This document shows positions 1 through 12,171 of a stretch of 64,000 bases of DNA, piece by piece. The number at the start of each line of letters is the position of its first letter. Position 1 is the first letter of the stretch. The notes beneath the pieces are model-generated. The model saw only the letters and a program-made list of their open reading frames with translations, made no database searches and had not been told where the DNA came from. The stretch comes from Rhodocollybia butyracea. Its lineage: Eukaryota > Basidiomycota > Agaricomycetes > Agaricales > Omphalotaceae. The stretch spans positions 1 to 64,000 of the forward strand of contig JADNRY010000273.1 in assembly GCA_015501585.1 (NCBI GenBank). Direction: 5' to 3'. Position numbers and translations under genes: made by a program.

Positions 1-935
1 CTGTTTTCTACAAAGTAAAGGTAATCTCACCTCAGTTGTAATGGAATCAACTGAGGAGAGGGGAAAATAATAACTACCTATATATAAGTCCAAAACACTT
101 AATAAGCAATGAATAGGAATTAGGAAGTGGCAAAGCTGCACTTATCACATCTGGATATGGATATGGAGTGGGTCTCAACACCATTGAGGTGTCTGGTATA
201 AACAGGAACAGGCATTTCCCCCAAATTATACAACTTAGTAGCTACTAGTAAAGCTTGCATAGAAACCCCTGCAAGTTGGCTCATTGCTCCGTTGCTGAAG
301 TGAGGCTCACTTGCACTGACAGCCATTACAAATTTACAAGTTTTACAACTCGAAGGAGCATGACATATGCAGATTCTGCAAAATACTTATGTTCTGAACA
401 TACACTTTTAGTCTTTAGAATGCAAACATGCCCCTCTGCAAATTGTATATTTAATATCCCCAAAATCTATGATTCAAATTCACTCTAAGTTTATTCTCAC
501 TCTGTTCTCACTGAATATACATGCAATCACTGAAAGGTCACTTTGCTGTAGATAACCGATATGTAACACTGTAATATAAATATATACAATGCCTGTACCG
601 TAAATAAATGGTGGCTGTCGCCAGCCAGGGATCTACAGCAGCAGCCTAGGAGCTAGTTGCGAGCTCGTCCCTGTCTGACAGCAGTCAGCCCAAAGACCAT
701 GGTGCTTGTGCCGCACCATGGGAACTTCGGCTGCCCCAGCGTTCAGATCTTGGACCGTGCCGAGTAATTGACTTCCTTCCTTCCTTCCCTGCTCCTTGTC
801 CCAGCAATCACAGTGCAATCAAGCCCGAGAAGTAGTGCCTCACCTACATCCACCTGCCAATCATATGCATGCATTCCATTCATACGTCTATGATTATCGG
901 GCCGTTCCCTATACATCTGGGACCGAGATTAGTAT
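1..935. other. Intergenic, no gene seen
   Basis: AT-rich sequence. The short open frames here have no recognisable domain, no convincing splice pattern and overlap one another. A short CTTC-type microsatellite lies near 772-790. I see nothing else to support. Confidence 0.5.
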
Positions 936-1270
936 TAGGGCTCTGCACCAGAACCGTACCGTATAGGCCCCTCAAGGTTCTTGATGCGGTACGGCTTACG
1001 GTACGGTAAATACCCGTATTTTGAATATGGCCGGGCGTATCAGATAACCTGAGCAAAACAAACAGCGTGTTCATTGAACATGGCATATTTTGTTAGCTTG
1101 AGCTACATATCTCCCAGAGAACTGGTTTACAATACTTTGGCTATCCATCTCCTTTTTATTTAGCTGGCGGGAGTCATCTTGAGACGAAGCCGGACCGCCG
1201 GCATCTCCGGAACTCTTCATCAACTCCCTTTCCCTGTTGTATTCTGCATTGCAAGCAAGCAGTAATTAGT
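936..1270 (+). repeat. Dispersed repeat, copy A of a tandem pair
   Basis: This stretch and 1545-1900 are diverged copies of one repeat in the same direction. Both begin with TAGGGCTCTGCA (or one base off), continue with a block rich in ACGGTAC/CCGTA motifs, share a GGCGGGAGTC...TTGAGA...CCGGACCGCCGGCA segment, and close with a CATCAACTCC..TT segment. The shared order of blocks over more than 300 bases rules out chance. The class is unknown. A start with TAGGG would fit a hAT-type terminus, but I found no matching inverted end. Confidence 0.7.
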
Positions 1271-1544
1271 TGAAACACGCTTATGAATATATTCAGCTAA
1301 TATGGTCTCGAAATTTTTCTATCTGGTACTACCGTACACCGTACTGTCAGACCCACAGAGCTCCATTTGTACGGTCCGGATACGAGTCATCCTGGTCCTG
1401 TATTTCTCTATAATAATGCAAACTTGCTTACTATTTATAGGCAATCGGATCGGAGCCAAAGCCAAAGTCATGGTACGCTATGTTATTAGAGTTCATATCC
1501 TACCAATCCTTAATGCTGCTGCGCAGCAATCCCCGACTACCAGC

Positions 1545-1900
1545 TAGGGCTCTGCAACGGAACGGTACCGTATTGACCCCTCGATGTTCTTGATACGGCA
1601 CGGCATACATTACGGTAAGTAACCATATTGACCGTATTTCGACGGCTGTTACAGCCGTTAATACGGTATAGTAGATAAACTGAGCACAATTGATAGCCTG
1701 TTCACCAAACATTAAATATTTCCCAAGTTTAGGCTAATTATCCCTTAGACAGCTACTTTATGCACTTTTTAAGTATATAGTCCCCTTGCTTAGATGGCGG
1801 GAGTCTCCTTGAGATGAGCCCGGACCGCCGGCAATCTGAGCCAATCTCGGAAGAGTCCTCATCAACTCCTTTTACTTCTATATTCTGTGCTAGAAGCATC
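1545..1900 (+). repeat. Dispersed repeat, copy B of a tandem pair
   Basis: Second copy of the repeat at 936-1270, about 270 bases downstream and in the same direction. It is colinear with copy A and diverged by substitutions and small indels, so the duplication is old. It has no coding potential of its own. Confidence 0.7.
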
Positions 1901-2039
1901 TTATATAACTGAGTACTTGTTGTAGAGATTGATGTTGTCTAAGTGTCTTAGTACAGAATATATATTAGTTTGTTCCACTACTACTGAGAGATTGCTGTTG
2001 TCTTACATCTTAATTGTAATAAGTACCAAGTACTAAGTT

Positions 2040-3695
2040 ACGAGTCCTGAATGTAATGAAGGCTCGTCCTTATGGCGGGTTTTGCGTGAGAACTTTTCCC
2101 GATTAAGCCTGATTTTGTCCAAATCCGGTTGACCCAATTAGGATTTCGTTTCGATATATTTGGAATGTCAAAGCATATCCCATGTGACTTTCTGATTGCT
2201 CATCCACATACTCTACGCTCTTTTGCCCACTGCACCTACTCATCATCACGCAATATTGTTCCTTGTTTTCAGTACTTCTGTTTCCTACCACTCTCAAAAG
2301 GCAACTTCTGCACACCCTGCTCCAAATCTCTTGATACCTAAATTGCTTCGAAGTTCGCAGATGTAACTCTGCGATTTGCAACCTCTGACTTCCGCTTTTC
2401 TTCTTCTTCTTCTGTTCTACATCAGTAAGTTGATCCTTCTCTGATTGTCTCTATGGTCCGGCACTGCTGCTCTCACTGGCGTTTTCTTTGTTCGATCTTC
2501 TGACACTAAACGCCGTTTCTGCTGCAGGCTGCACACCTCTAATTCGCAAACTCATGGAGTCGCAGTCCAATGCAGTGCCTTTTTTTTTATCACACGGCGT
2601 TTCTCACTACTTCCAGTTCTCAACCTCGCTCAAGTCTATCTCCTTGGTTTTTTTCTTTCACCGGTGGTGGCTGCAGTCCATGCACTTGTGACTTGATTGC
2701 ACTCTGCTTCCTGCAACATATTTATTGCCATCATCCACAACTTCAACCACTACTGTTTTCTGTTTTCATGGTGCTGACATGACCCTAGGTTTGCTGCTTA
2801 TTCATGGTTTTCCAATCGCTTGTTGAATATTTTGCTAGAGTTTGGAACAAGACTTTATATTGCCCAGGAGGTTCAGTCAAGAAAACAGGGACCGATTCAA
2901 AACTGACATGTCTTGGGGTGTGTTGAGTTTCGGGTAGTCCCACTCATTAATCATTGACTGTTTGCAGAACATCTTCTTCAAGATGAACTACATCTTTTCT
3001 ACTGGCTCTGAATGTATCTCCGTCCTTGGGCGCCTTCACAAATGGGAGGTTCATTTTCCAACTGATTGGGACCCTTAGCAGGTGCGCTAGCATGAAAGTA
3101 AGTTCTGACTAATGTCCAGGGCTTGTACTAACATTTGGTAGTAATCAACTGGGTACTTCAACATGAATCCAATCCTAGTGCAGTTGAACTTTCTCAAAGT
3201 TCCCGGGCCCCTAATGGCTCTCTGGATGGAGGAGAAATACTTGAACGGTGCTCTTCACCTGATGGGTACATTGATTCGACCGCATATTTGTACAAGGCTA
3301 ACTTTCCTGTATGACCAAGATACTGAGCTTCCAGAGTACACTTCTCTGAACAGAGTAGACAGAGTAGTTCAAGACCACCTAGGCACCATATCTCGAATGT
3401 ACAGAGCAGTGGATATAGAACCACCACTTTTTACCCCAATGACAAACACCGACAATGTTGATCAACGAACAAGACATGGTGAGGCTGTGGTCCTTCCCGA
3501 AACTCCGAGCTCTCTCCGCCTTTCTGGAGTTGAGCCAACCTCCTTGTACTTGAGCTTCAAATTTCTTTTTCCCTGATATACATTGCAGCGGCACAACCAA
3601 GAGGTTTATGCATGAGTCACAGTAATAGAATGAACTAGCAGCATACAGGACTCGTACCTGCCACGCGCTCGGCGCGATGGCCCACACTCGCAAGT
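2040..3695 (+). mobile_element. Dispersed element with short inverted ends, long copy
   Basis: The left end ACGAGTCCTG (2040-2049) is repeated inverted as CAGGACTCGT at 3646-3655. Similarity to the second copy at 19593-20044 continues about 40 bases further, through a segment with CCACGCGCT and GGCCCACACTCGC. The two copies match from the left end to about 2690 and again at the right end. This copy has roughly 0.9 kb extra between about 2700 and 3640. That extra part holds an unrecognised 137-codon open frame at 3163-3576. A non-autonomous DNA transposon is the simplest reading. The right-end segment also has weak pol III box-like motifs, but their spacing is wrong for a tRNA-derived SINE. 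Confidence 0.65.
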
Positions 3696-4054
3696 TCGAG
3701 ACTAGGTTCATTTTGTACAGAATTCCATGTCTGCTATTGCTTGTGCTGTCAATGACTTTGCTTTTGTTACAGGTTTTAAATCTGTTGCTAAGTTACCTGC
3801 CTATGCCAGGAGGTGGGTTACTATTGATTATGGATTGTGAGGCTCTTTGCCTGAATATATTTCATTGTTCTGACTCCCATTTTGCCCCTTTGACTGACCA
3901 ACCAGAGGTGATTGCTTACACTTTACATCTTTAATCTGCTGATGCTGCAACTAAACGCAGAAGCTTGTAAGCTATTCAGCACTGGCTATCTCTCGCAGCA
4001 GGTGCTATCTGTTGAAGTATTAGGTTGTGCATCAAGTGACAATTTAATCACTAC

Positions 4055-4280
4055 TGATAGATGCGTTGTTGTTGCGCCAAACGATGAGGAGAGCTGAGGA
4101 TGGAAGCGTGAGAACGTACTGGAAAAGCTTACCGGTGCTTCCGTTTGTTGTTTCAAGCAGTGAGCAGAGGAAGGAGAAATTTCTGATTGAGAGCGGACCT
4201 CACAGAAACTCATGAGCGGGTATTATTGTTTATCTTCAAGGCAAAGGTACATGAAAATATACCTATAATATCCTGAAATA
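4055..4280 (+). repeat. Inverted repeat, left arm
   Basis: This arm matches the reverse complement of 4696-4912 over about 220 bases with roughly 85-90% identity by eye. Shared blocks include AAGCTTACCGGTGCTTCC and GCAGTGAGCAGAGGAAGGA. The arms are separated by about 415 bases. Together they could be a large-hairpin transposon remnant or two insertions of one repeat in opposite directions. Confidence 0.75.
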
Positions 4281-4695
4281 CTTCTTCCATGTTAAGGAGA
4301 TACGGTAAAACTCGTACTGATTGTCAACAACAATGAGCTCAGGGAGGAATGACCTGGACTATGGCCTTTGTATCTGAGGCATAATTCCACCTATAGTTGC
4401 TCTCCATTATGCATTAAATTTGGCCATACTGAAGCCGTCTGATGATCCTGATACAACCTTACTTACATTTGTTCAAGCTGTTGCACTTAACTTTGTCCTT
4501 AAAGACCTGTTACTTGACTGAGACTGCTAAACATTTTTGAGGATCCTAATTTTGCCATATACTGGTTATATAGTGTATATAAGTATGTGGCCAGCACCTT
4601 AGACTTCTATATCAAGTTGTTCTTTCCTAAAGTTCATTGTTTTGGATAGCAAGTATAAGTTTTACTGTATCTCTTTGATAAGGATTCAGGAGACA

Positions 4696-4912
4696 TATTT
4701 CAGGATATTATAGGTACTTTTCCTTGAAGATAAACAATCGTGCCTGCTCATGAGTTTCCGGGAGGTCCGCTCTGAATCAGACATTACCTCCTTCCTCTGC
4801 TCACTGCTCGAAACAACGAGTGGAAGCACCGGTAAGCTTTTCCGGTATGTTCTCACACTTCCATCCTCAGCTCTCTCCTCATTGTTCAGTGCAAGGACAG
4901 CGCATCTATCGG
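4696..4912 (-). repeat. Inverted repeat, right arm
   Basis: Reverse-complement partner of 4055-4280. Both arms keep a matching reading frame (about 60 residues), which is what two copies of one repeat would show. No functional protein is recognisable. Confidence 0.75.
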
Positions 4913-4919
4913 TATTTGA

Positions 4920-5891
4920 CCTCATAAGTAACATATAGAGTCTACCTGACTGCTATAGACTACATACTACAAGATGTATACCATATATAGTCTGTTAAGT
5001 GGACTGCCAAAGATGGGATGGTGAGGCAAGGAATAATTCAAGAATAATGTAACACAGACTCCAGGAGGTACATGTTAGTCTCAGAGCTTTGACTATTTTA
5101 TACCCCACCTGGACAAGCTTGTACAGTATCATAGCGCTCTTCAGGAAGCACAAACCTATCAACTGTATGCTTGTGCTTCTGTGGCACTGTCCTCTCTCAA
5201 TTTCCCAAGTCTCAGACATGAGATATGTAAGGGCTATACATTGCAAACTTTATTTCAAGATACAAGCAAGAAAAGAACAGGCAGAGTAAAGCAGGCGGCG
5301 ATTCGTTTGGGGGCGGCGGAATTTCGAGGCGGCATGCGGCATACGCGTGATCCCGGTAAGTACTAGCTTTCCGGATATCATCATGTCAAAGTCTTAGCGA
5401 AAGTTACCACTTTTATTGCGCTACCGTATATTAGTGGTCCTTAGACTCATACCCCCCATGTCAAAGGCTGTTATCTAGGCTTACTGGGTGTATGAGATGC
5501 TCAAAAGAGCGGAGAGGACTGGAGAGGAACAAAATGAATTGCCATGCCGGTAGGTCATATGCGCCAGTTTAGCCCCAAAAAAACTAATCATATGACCATA
5601 GAAATCATTGAAAAACAGACTACCCGGCATAGCCGCTAGCGGCTCGACATGAAACAAACGGCATGGCGGCTGAAGATCAGGTGGGAAAGAAATACCCGAT
5701 CTGGCGGTTTTGGAAGAATCCAACACTCATTTGACACCTACAAGACCCTCCCTTCCCTTCGGTCAGAGTCGGGGATCCCTCTTCTTATGCCGGTCATGCG
5801 GTCCAAGATCCGGGTAAAGGTCACCTGGGGTCCGTCCGAAGTCGACGGGCGGCGAGACTGTTTTTAGTACTCCTTCTTTACTTCTCCCACT
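4920..5891. other. Upstream region of the NLR gene
   Basis: No gene is supported. The GC content rises near 5290-5350 and 5620-5850, ahead of the NLR start codon at 5892. No clear TATA box was found. The region presumably holds the promoter. Confidence 0.4.
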
Positions 5892-8800
5892 ATGTCGCAA
5901 GTTCAGCGTCCGCGAAAACGGGATCGATTCTTTGAATTCTTTCGCTCGGGCTTATTGCAAGCATCTCCAGCTCCGCCCGCAGGCATAATGCAACAAGCCC
6001 AATTACATACCAATCCGAGTCAAGAAGTCCACTTGCAATCGCAACTTGGGTCGCCATCTCCAGGGAGGATGGCATTGGATAGTGCACAGTTTGTGTTCAG
6101 AGGTTTGAACAAGTGCTTAGCTGGGGTGCCAATTGCAAGTAATGCAGTTGAAGCAGTAAATGTCATAATGGAGATTGCAAACGTGAGTGACCTGAACAAT
6201 GAACATTACTGCAATATATATGTTGAATATTGAATAGACTGTGAAAGATAATAATGGGGATCTTTCTCAGCTTTGTGATCTCATGAAGGAACGTCTGGAG
6301 ACCACGGATTCTAGGCTCAGTGGAGCCAACGTGTCCTCGTGTGTGATTCATGATGTATTTAATGTCTAAGTACTTAATGTATACAGGGATTTACAGTCTG
6401 CCACTGAAGGCTATGCAAGGTCAGTCACCTAGGTGTCCATTATTGGTATGAATATGTACGCTTTGTACAGGTTTCTTATGGACAAGCTTCACGACATGCA
6501 AAACATTCGTGGTATGCAAACGTGGAAAGCTGTTATTGAAAGTTCTGAAAACAGAGCTCAAATTGCACGGGCCTTGAAGGAGATACAGGAGCAGACAGCT
6601 ACATTCCAAGTCAGTTATTATAGTATCCTATTTCCGGCTGAACTAAAAAACTTTCCTTCAGTTGGATATCTCACTATGCATTGAACGGAACTTGGAAGGT
6701 ATCAAAGACAATATTGAGGTATGTCAAAGTCTCTACCTTTTATTGACTGAGCTCATACACAAGATAGCGGCTACTCTTGAACAATTGGGTTCGCTCTAGA
6801 CATGCACAATGGAATATATCTCCGATTGATGTTGACTCTGGGTCAATTGATAAAAGTACATGTACAGATGGAACCCGCCTTTCTGTGCTTGAGAAGATAA
6901 AGACCTGGGCTTCTGACCCAACATCTTCACCTGTGTTTTGGATGGATGGGGAGGGTGGATCTGGAAAGTCAACTATCTCGCGGACCATTGCATATTACTT
7001 CGACACCACGAAGGGTCTTTCCCACCCGATCACTTTTTTCTGCTTCCGCAAATTCTCTGATGCACGACGACAAATTTACATCATACCAACGATTGTATAC
7101 CAGCTTTGCTGGCAATCAAGAGCCTTTTCATCTGCTCTTTGTCATATACCAACTGAGTTGGCTATGGAAGTTATCTCAAAACAAATGGAGGTGCTGCTCG
7201 TTCAACCATGGAATGAGGCCATCAAAACCCGCTCCCCCAATCTTCCACCTATTCTTGTAATTGTGGATGCACTTGATGAGATTGAAGAAGGGGGTGGGTT
7301 CAAATTTCTTGGAATGCTTTTGGAAGAAGTACAGAAGCAGCATCTACTGGGTATCAAATTTCTGATCACCAGCAGGCCTGATCCACAGCTAAAGAAGCTC
7401 TGTAGGACATTCCCATCAGATGCAGTATGTGAGTTGTATACCATTCCCAGAGCAGAGGTGGAAAAGGATATCCTCAAGTACCTTGAAGATGAAATGCATG
7501 AATTGACAAGTAGTGATGATAAGAGCATTTTGGAGAACATTGCAAAGCAGGCCGATGGACTTTTTATTGCTGCTGCCACTGCTATACGGTACTCTAAACC
7601 AAACAGTCAATTCACTAGATCCGAGCAGCTTCAATTTCTCAAAGACCTTGTTAACACTTGGTCCAACAATAACACAGGCATGGCTTTGGTGGATAGCATG
7701 TACCAACAAGTGTTAGCAGACCTGTTTGGTACTGTGTATGACAGGCCAAAAGCCTTTCAGACTCGACGAGATATACTTCACACCATACTCTGCACAGAGG
7801 AACAGGTATCTGTAAAGTGTCTTGCAGAAATGCTTGGGCAGGACCAGGAAGATGTTGTAAATGTCCAAGAGACAATTTCCAAAGTTCTGGAACACCTTCA
7901 TGCTGTGTTCAGGATTTCTAACTTTGGAAAAATTGAATGGTACCATACATCATTCCTGGACTTTATGTTCAATCCATCTCGTTCCAATTTTGCCTATCTT
8001 AATAAAAGGATGGAACTACACTGTGATGTAACCAATCAGCATAAAATCCTTGCTCACCGCTGCTTTCGGGTGATGCAGTCGTCACTTCGATTCAATATAT
8101 GCAGTCTTCCATCCTCTTTCATACCTGACTGTGAGGTGGAGAATCTTGTTGAGCAGGTACAAAAGTGCATCAGTGAAGGACTTGTTTATGCATGCATATA
8201 TTGGGCTAGCCATTTGACATATAGTCAATATAATGAAGTTGGCCGGGAAGAAGCGATGAAAGATGTTGAGACCTTCCTCAGAAGCCGACTCATGTTTTGG
8301 ATTGAGGCAATGAGCTTGCTCAATGAGTCATTGCAGTGTGGCGCAGCATTGAACAAAGTCCGCCAGTGGCTTAGAAAGGTAAGTAATCAAGGCTTAAATG
8401 AACTGTATTAGAGGTGATGGATATCTAGACAGAACATGAACAGCAGCTGTTGTCAGACATCTCAGACGCAGCAAGACTGACATTGTCCTTTTTTGCGCAC
8501 CCTACAAGCAAGTACACGCCACATCTTTACATATCATCCTTGGCCGGAAGTTCACCTGGGTCAAAGCTGCTAAGACACTGGAGAGGTGAATTTAATGGTA
8601 TTCCGAGGCTGAATTTCAATGGTACCACAGAAGTAGAGTTGATGAGCCTGACAGGACATAAAGACTGGGTACGGTCAGTAGCATTCTCTCACGACAGCCA
8701 GCAGATTGCATCCGGGTCATATGACAATACTGTGAGAATCTGGGATGCGCAGTCTGGCAGGGAAGTCCAAAGGTTGGAGGGTCACACACACCATGTCACT

Positions 8801-11212
8801 TCAGTGGCATTTTCTCCTGATGGAGAGCAGATTGTGTCAGGCTCATCAGACAAGACTGCGAGGATTTGGAATAAGCAGTCTGGCAGGGAAATCCAAAGGT
8901 TGAAGGGCCACACTCACTATGTCATTTCAGTGGCATTCTCTCCTGATGGCCAGCAGATTGCATCTGGGTCAGAAGACAAGACCATCAGGATTTGGGACAG
9001 ACAGTCTGGCCTAAAAGTCCATAGATTGGAGGGCCACACTGACTATGTCAGATCAGTGGTGTTCTCTCTTGATGGCCAGCTTATTGTGTCTGGTTCATCA
9101 GACAAGACTGTGAGGATTTGGCATAGACAATCTGGCAGGGAGATTCAAAGGTTGGAGGGCCACACTAAACAGGTCAGATCAGTGGCATTCTCTCCTGATG
9201 GTCAGCAGATTGTATCTGGATCATCAGACAAGACTGTGAGGATTTGGGATATGCAGTCTGGCTGGCAGAGCCAAATATTGGAGGGCCACACTGAATGGGT
9301 CAGGTCAGTGGCATTCTCTCCTGATGGACAGCAGATTGTGTCTGGGTCAGGTGACAAAACTGTGAGGATTTGGGATAGAGAGTCTGGCAGGAATATCCAA
9401 AAGTTAGAGGGCCACACCCACCATGTCACATCAGTGGCATTCTCTTCTGATGGCAGGCAGATTGCATCTGGTTCAGATGACAAGACTGTGAGGATTTGGG
9501 ACAGAGAGTCTGGTAGTGATATTCAAAGGTTGAAGGGCCACACTCACACTGTCACATCAGTAGCATTCTCTCCTGATGGCCAGCAGATTGTTTCTGGTTC
9601 ATCAGACAAAACTGTGCGGATTTGGGATAGAGAGTCTGGCAAGGAAATTCAAATATTAGAGGGTCACTCTGACTGGGTCAGATCAGTGGCATTGTCTCAT
9701 AGTGGCCAACAGATTGTGTCTGGCTCATCAGACAAGACTGTAAGGGTCTGGGGTATGCAGTCAGCCAGAGAAATCCACAGGTTAGAGGGCCACACTGACT
9801 ATGTCAGGTCAGTAGCATTCTCTCCTGATGGCCAGTACATTGTTTCTGGATCATCTGACATGACTGTGAGGATTTGGGATTTTCAGTCTGGCACTGAAAT
9901 CCAAAGGTTGCAGCACCACACTCGCTATGTCCTTTCAGTTGCATTCTCTCCTGATGGTCAGCAGATTGTCTCTGGGTCAGTAGACAAGTCTATCAGGATC
10001 TGGGATAGGCAGTCTGGTACAGAGATCCAAAAGTTAGAGGGCTACACTTACTATCCAACAGCAGTGGCATTCTCTCCTGATAGCCAGCAGATTGTGTATG
10101 GGTCATCAGACAAGACTGTTAGAATTTGGGATAAGCACTCTGGAGGGGAAATACAAAGGTTGACGGGCCACACTCATTATGTGACATCTGTGGCACTCTC
10201 TGCTGATGGCCAGCAGATAGTGTCTGGCTCAGAGGACAAGACTGTGAGAATCTGGGATAGGCAATCTGGCAGGGAAATACAAAGGTTGGAGGGCCACACA
10301 CACCATGTCACATCAGTGGCATTTTCTCCTGATCACCAGCAAGTTGTTTCTGTTTCAGCAGACAAGACTGTCAGGATTTGGAATTGTCAACCTAGCAGAG
10401 ATATCAGTAGGCTGGAGGGCCACAGTGACTGGCTTAAACCAATGGCATTCTCCTCCAATGCACAGCAGACTGTGTCTGGGCTACTGGACAAGGATGTCAC
10501 AATCTGGAACAGGCCTTCTGGTAGGAGAATTCAAAGAGGGGAGGGACACACTCACCATGTCATATCAGTGGCATTCTCTCCTGATAGTCAGCAGATTGTG
10601 TCTGGGTCAGAGGACAAGACTATAAGAATTTGGGATAGACAATCTGGCAGGAATATCCAAAGGTTGGATGGCCACACCCACCATGTCACATCTGTGGCAT
10701 TCTCTCCTGATGGCCAACATATTGTGTCAGGTTCATCAGACAAGACTGTGAGGATTTGGGATAGGCAGTCTAGCAGGGAGATTCAAAGGTTGGAGGGCCA
10801 CAGTGACTGGGTCAGATCAGTATCATTCTCTCATGACAGCCAGGAGATTGTGTCTGGGTCAGATGACAAGACTGTGAGAATTTGGAATAAGCAGTCTGGC
10901 AGGGAAATACTAAGGTTGAAGAGCCATCCTCACCCTGTCACATCAGTGGCATTCTCTCCTGATAGCCAGCAAATTGTGGCCAGCTTATCAGACAAGACTG
11001 TGAGGATTTGGGATAGACATTCTGGCAGGAGAATCAAGTGGTTGGAGGGTAACACTAACTGGGTCAGATCAGTATCATTCTCTTCTGATGGACGGCAGCT
11101 TGCATGTGGGTCAGTAGATGGCACTGTCAGCATTTGGGATAGGCAGTCTGGCAGAGACATTCAAATGTTTCGTGGCCATACCCACCATGTTACATCAGTG
11201 GCATTTATCTGA
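5892..11212 (+). CDS. NACHT-WD40 NLR-like protein (intact)
   Basis: A fungal NLR (STAND NTPase). Members control heterokaryon incompatibility and probably recognise non-self. I join seven exons in frame: 5892-6182, 6238-6338, 6387-6419, 6471-6609, 6662-6718, 6768-8378 and 8429-11212, giving about 1671 residues. Residues 1-260 form a helical N-terminal region, possibly HeLo/MLKL-like, although I cannot assign it firmly. The NACHT domain follows, with P-loop GEGGSGKS at about 268-275 and Walker B ILVIVDALDE at about 369-378. From about residue 819 to the end there are 20 full WD40 repeats of 42 residues plus a partial one ending in TSVAFI. The 8379-8428 intron is confirmed by the same boundary in the paralogue at 62528-62577. 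All frames are open, so the gene looks functional. The start is the first ATG of the open N-terminal exon. Cytosolic location is inferred. Confidence 0.9.
8651..11209 (+). repeat. WD40-encoding tandem array, 126-bp period
   Basis: Twenty full 126-bp units and one partial unit, each encoding a 42-residue WD40 blade with the core SVAFSPDGQQIVSGS.DKT and RIWD. Unit length is kept exactly, as needed for in-frame unequal crossing-over. The pair of residues after H-T, the residue before S-V, and the residue between G-S and D differ from unit to unit, while the framework hardly changes. Units 14, 15 and 19 are the most diverged, and the last unit stops after its first strand. Confidence 0.95.
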
Positions 11213-12171
11213 GACATACGATTTATCACATATAATATATTTAATCACTTCGAACTCTCTCAGTTGTACTGTTGTTTAAGGATGGACACAACTCCCGCTA
11301 GTTGGTTTCCGGTATACCCGTGGGAATACCTACTATAGTAGATGGGTGATACCAACCTCTATCCCCACCATCCAGCCTTCCTTCAGATCAGAATCAGATC
11401 TGCAAACCCATGTGGGGCGCCAATCCTGCTTCCGAGTCAGAAGTCCCTAATCCGTCGCACCATCCAAAGCCCGATAAGAACATCTTACGGATGGAAGGAT
11501 TCAAGGAAGTTTACGGAATTTATACTATCATGTATCGTTGACGCTCCAAATGTGAGTCTTCTCCAATTCCGAGGTTCATAGCATAGACACATACCTCCGA
11601 ATCCCATACTACCTCACCAACATCCGACAGATGTCCTGGGATTGCTGCAAACGTTGTAGAATCCTGTAGGCGAGGATAGACTGATGGTAAAACGTTCGCG
11701 TTAGGCCTTTAAGCCGCACATCTGGATTAATCCCCGCGACCTTGTTGCCATGGCTGCAATGATGAACGGAATCTACCGGCCATATCGATAAACGTTTATC
11801 GATTATCCTTTGGCTGGGAGCTTCCGTTCATTATTACATCCTGGGAGATAAAGGTTGACAATGGATGGTACTTAAAAAGCGTAAGGCGTACCTTATGAGA
11901 GGTCAAGCGTTCAAGTTAGCCCGTTCAATGTTGATTTTGTGTGGCTAACCAGGTTGCTCGTATGCATCAATGGCTTTAAGAATTTTCGTCTGATTCGGAA
12001 TCTACGCTGATCCCTTCGGGCCATAAAGGCTTCCGAAAGCTTAAGTGGCGGTGTCGATTACTTTCAAGGTTCTCAAACGGTATCTAAGGTAGAGCGCTAA
12101 CGATAGCAACTATTAAGTGTATGCAATATTGTGCCTTTATTAAATACTACTCTAAGTACTCGTGCCGAAAT
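11213..12171. other. Intergenic between NLR and cupin genes
   Basis: No gene is supported. The small frame at 11342-11581 has no recognisable features. The stretch contains the nested dyad described at 11763-11830. Confidence 0.5.
11763..11830. other. Nested palindrome with a perfect 20-bp core
   Basis: The core ATCGATAAACGTTTATCGAT at 11784-11803 is a perfect 20-bp palindrome. It is enclosed by a second inverted pair, TGAACGGAA (11763-11771) and TTCCGTTCA (11822-11830). This could be a regulatory dyad or a remnant of a small palindromic element. No flanking target duplication is visible. Confidence 0.6.

Noticed and set aside
3163..3576. 137-codon open frame in the long dispersed element
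   Set aside because: No recognisable domain, missing from the other copy, and no supporting splice pattern. Not listed as a gene.
3656..3700. tRNA-derived SINE with A and B boxes at the end of the dispersed element
   Set aside because: The box-like motifs are only about 13 bases apart, while tRNA-type promoters need about 30 or more. No poly(A) or simple-repeat tail is seen.
8651..11209. Regular repeats resembling a CRISPR-like or satellite array
   Set aside because: The 126-bp period is a WD40 codon period within an open, spliced eukaryotic gene. There are no short repeats with unique spacers.
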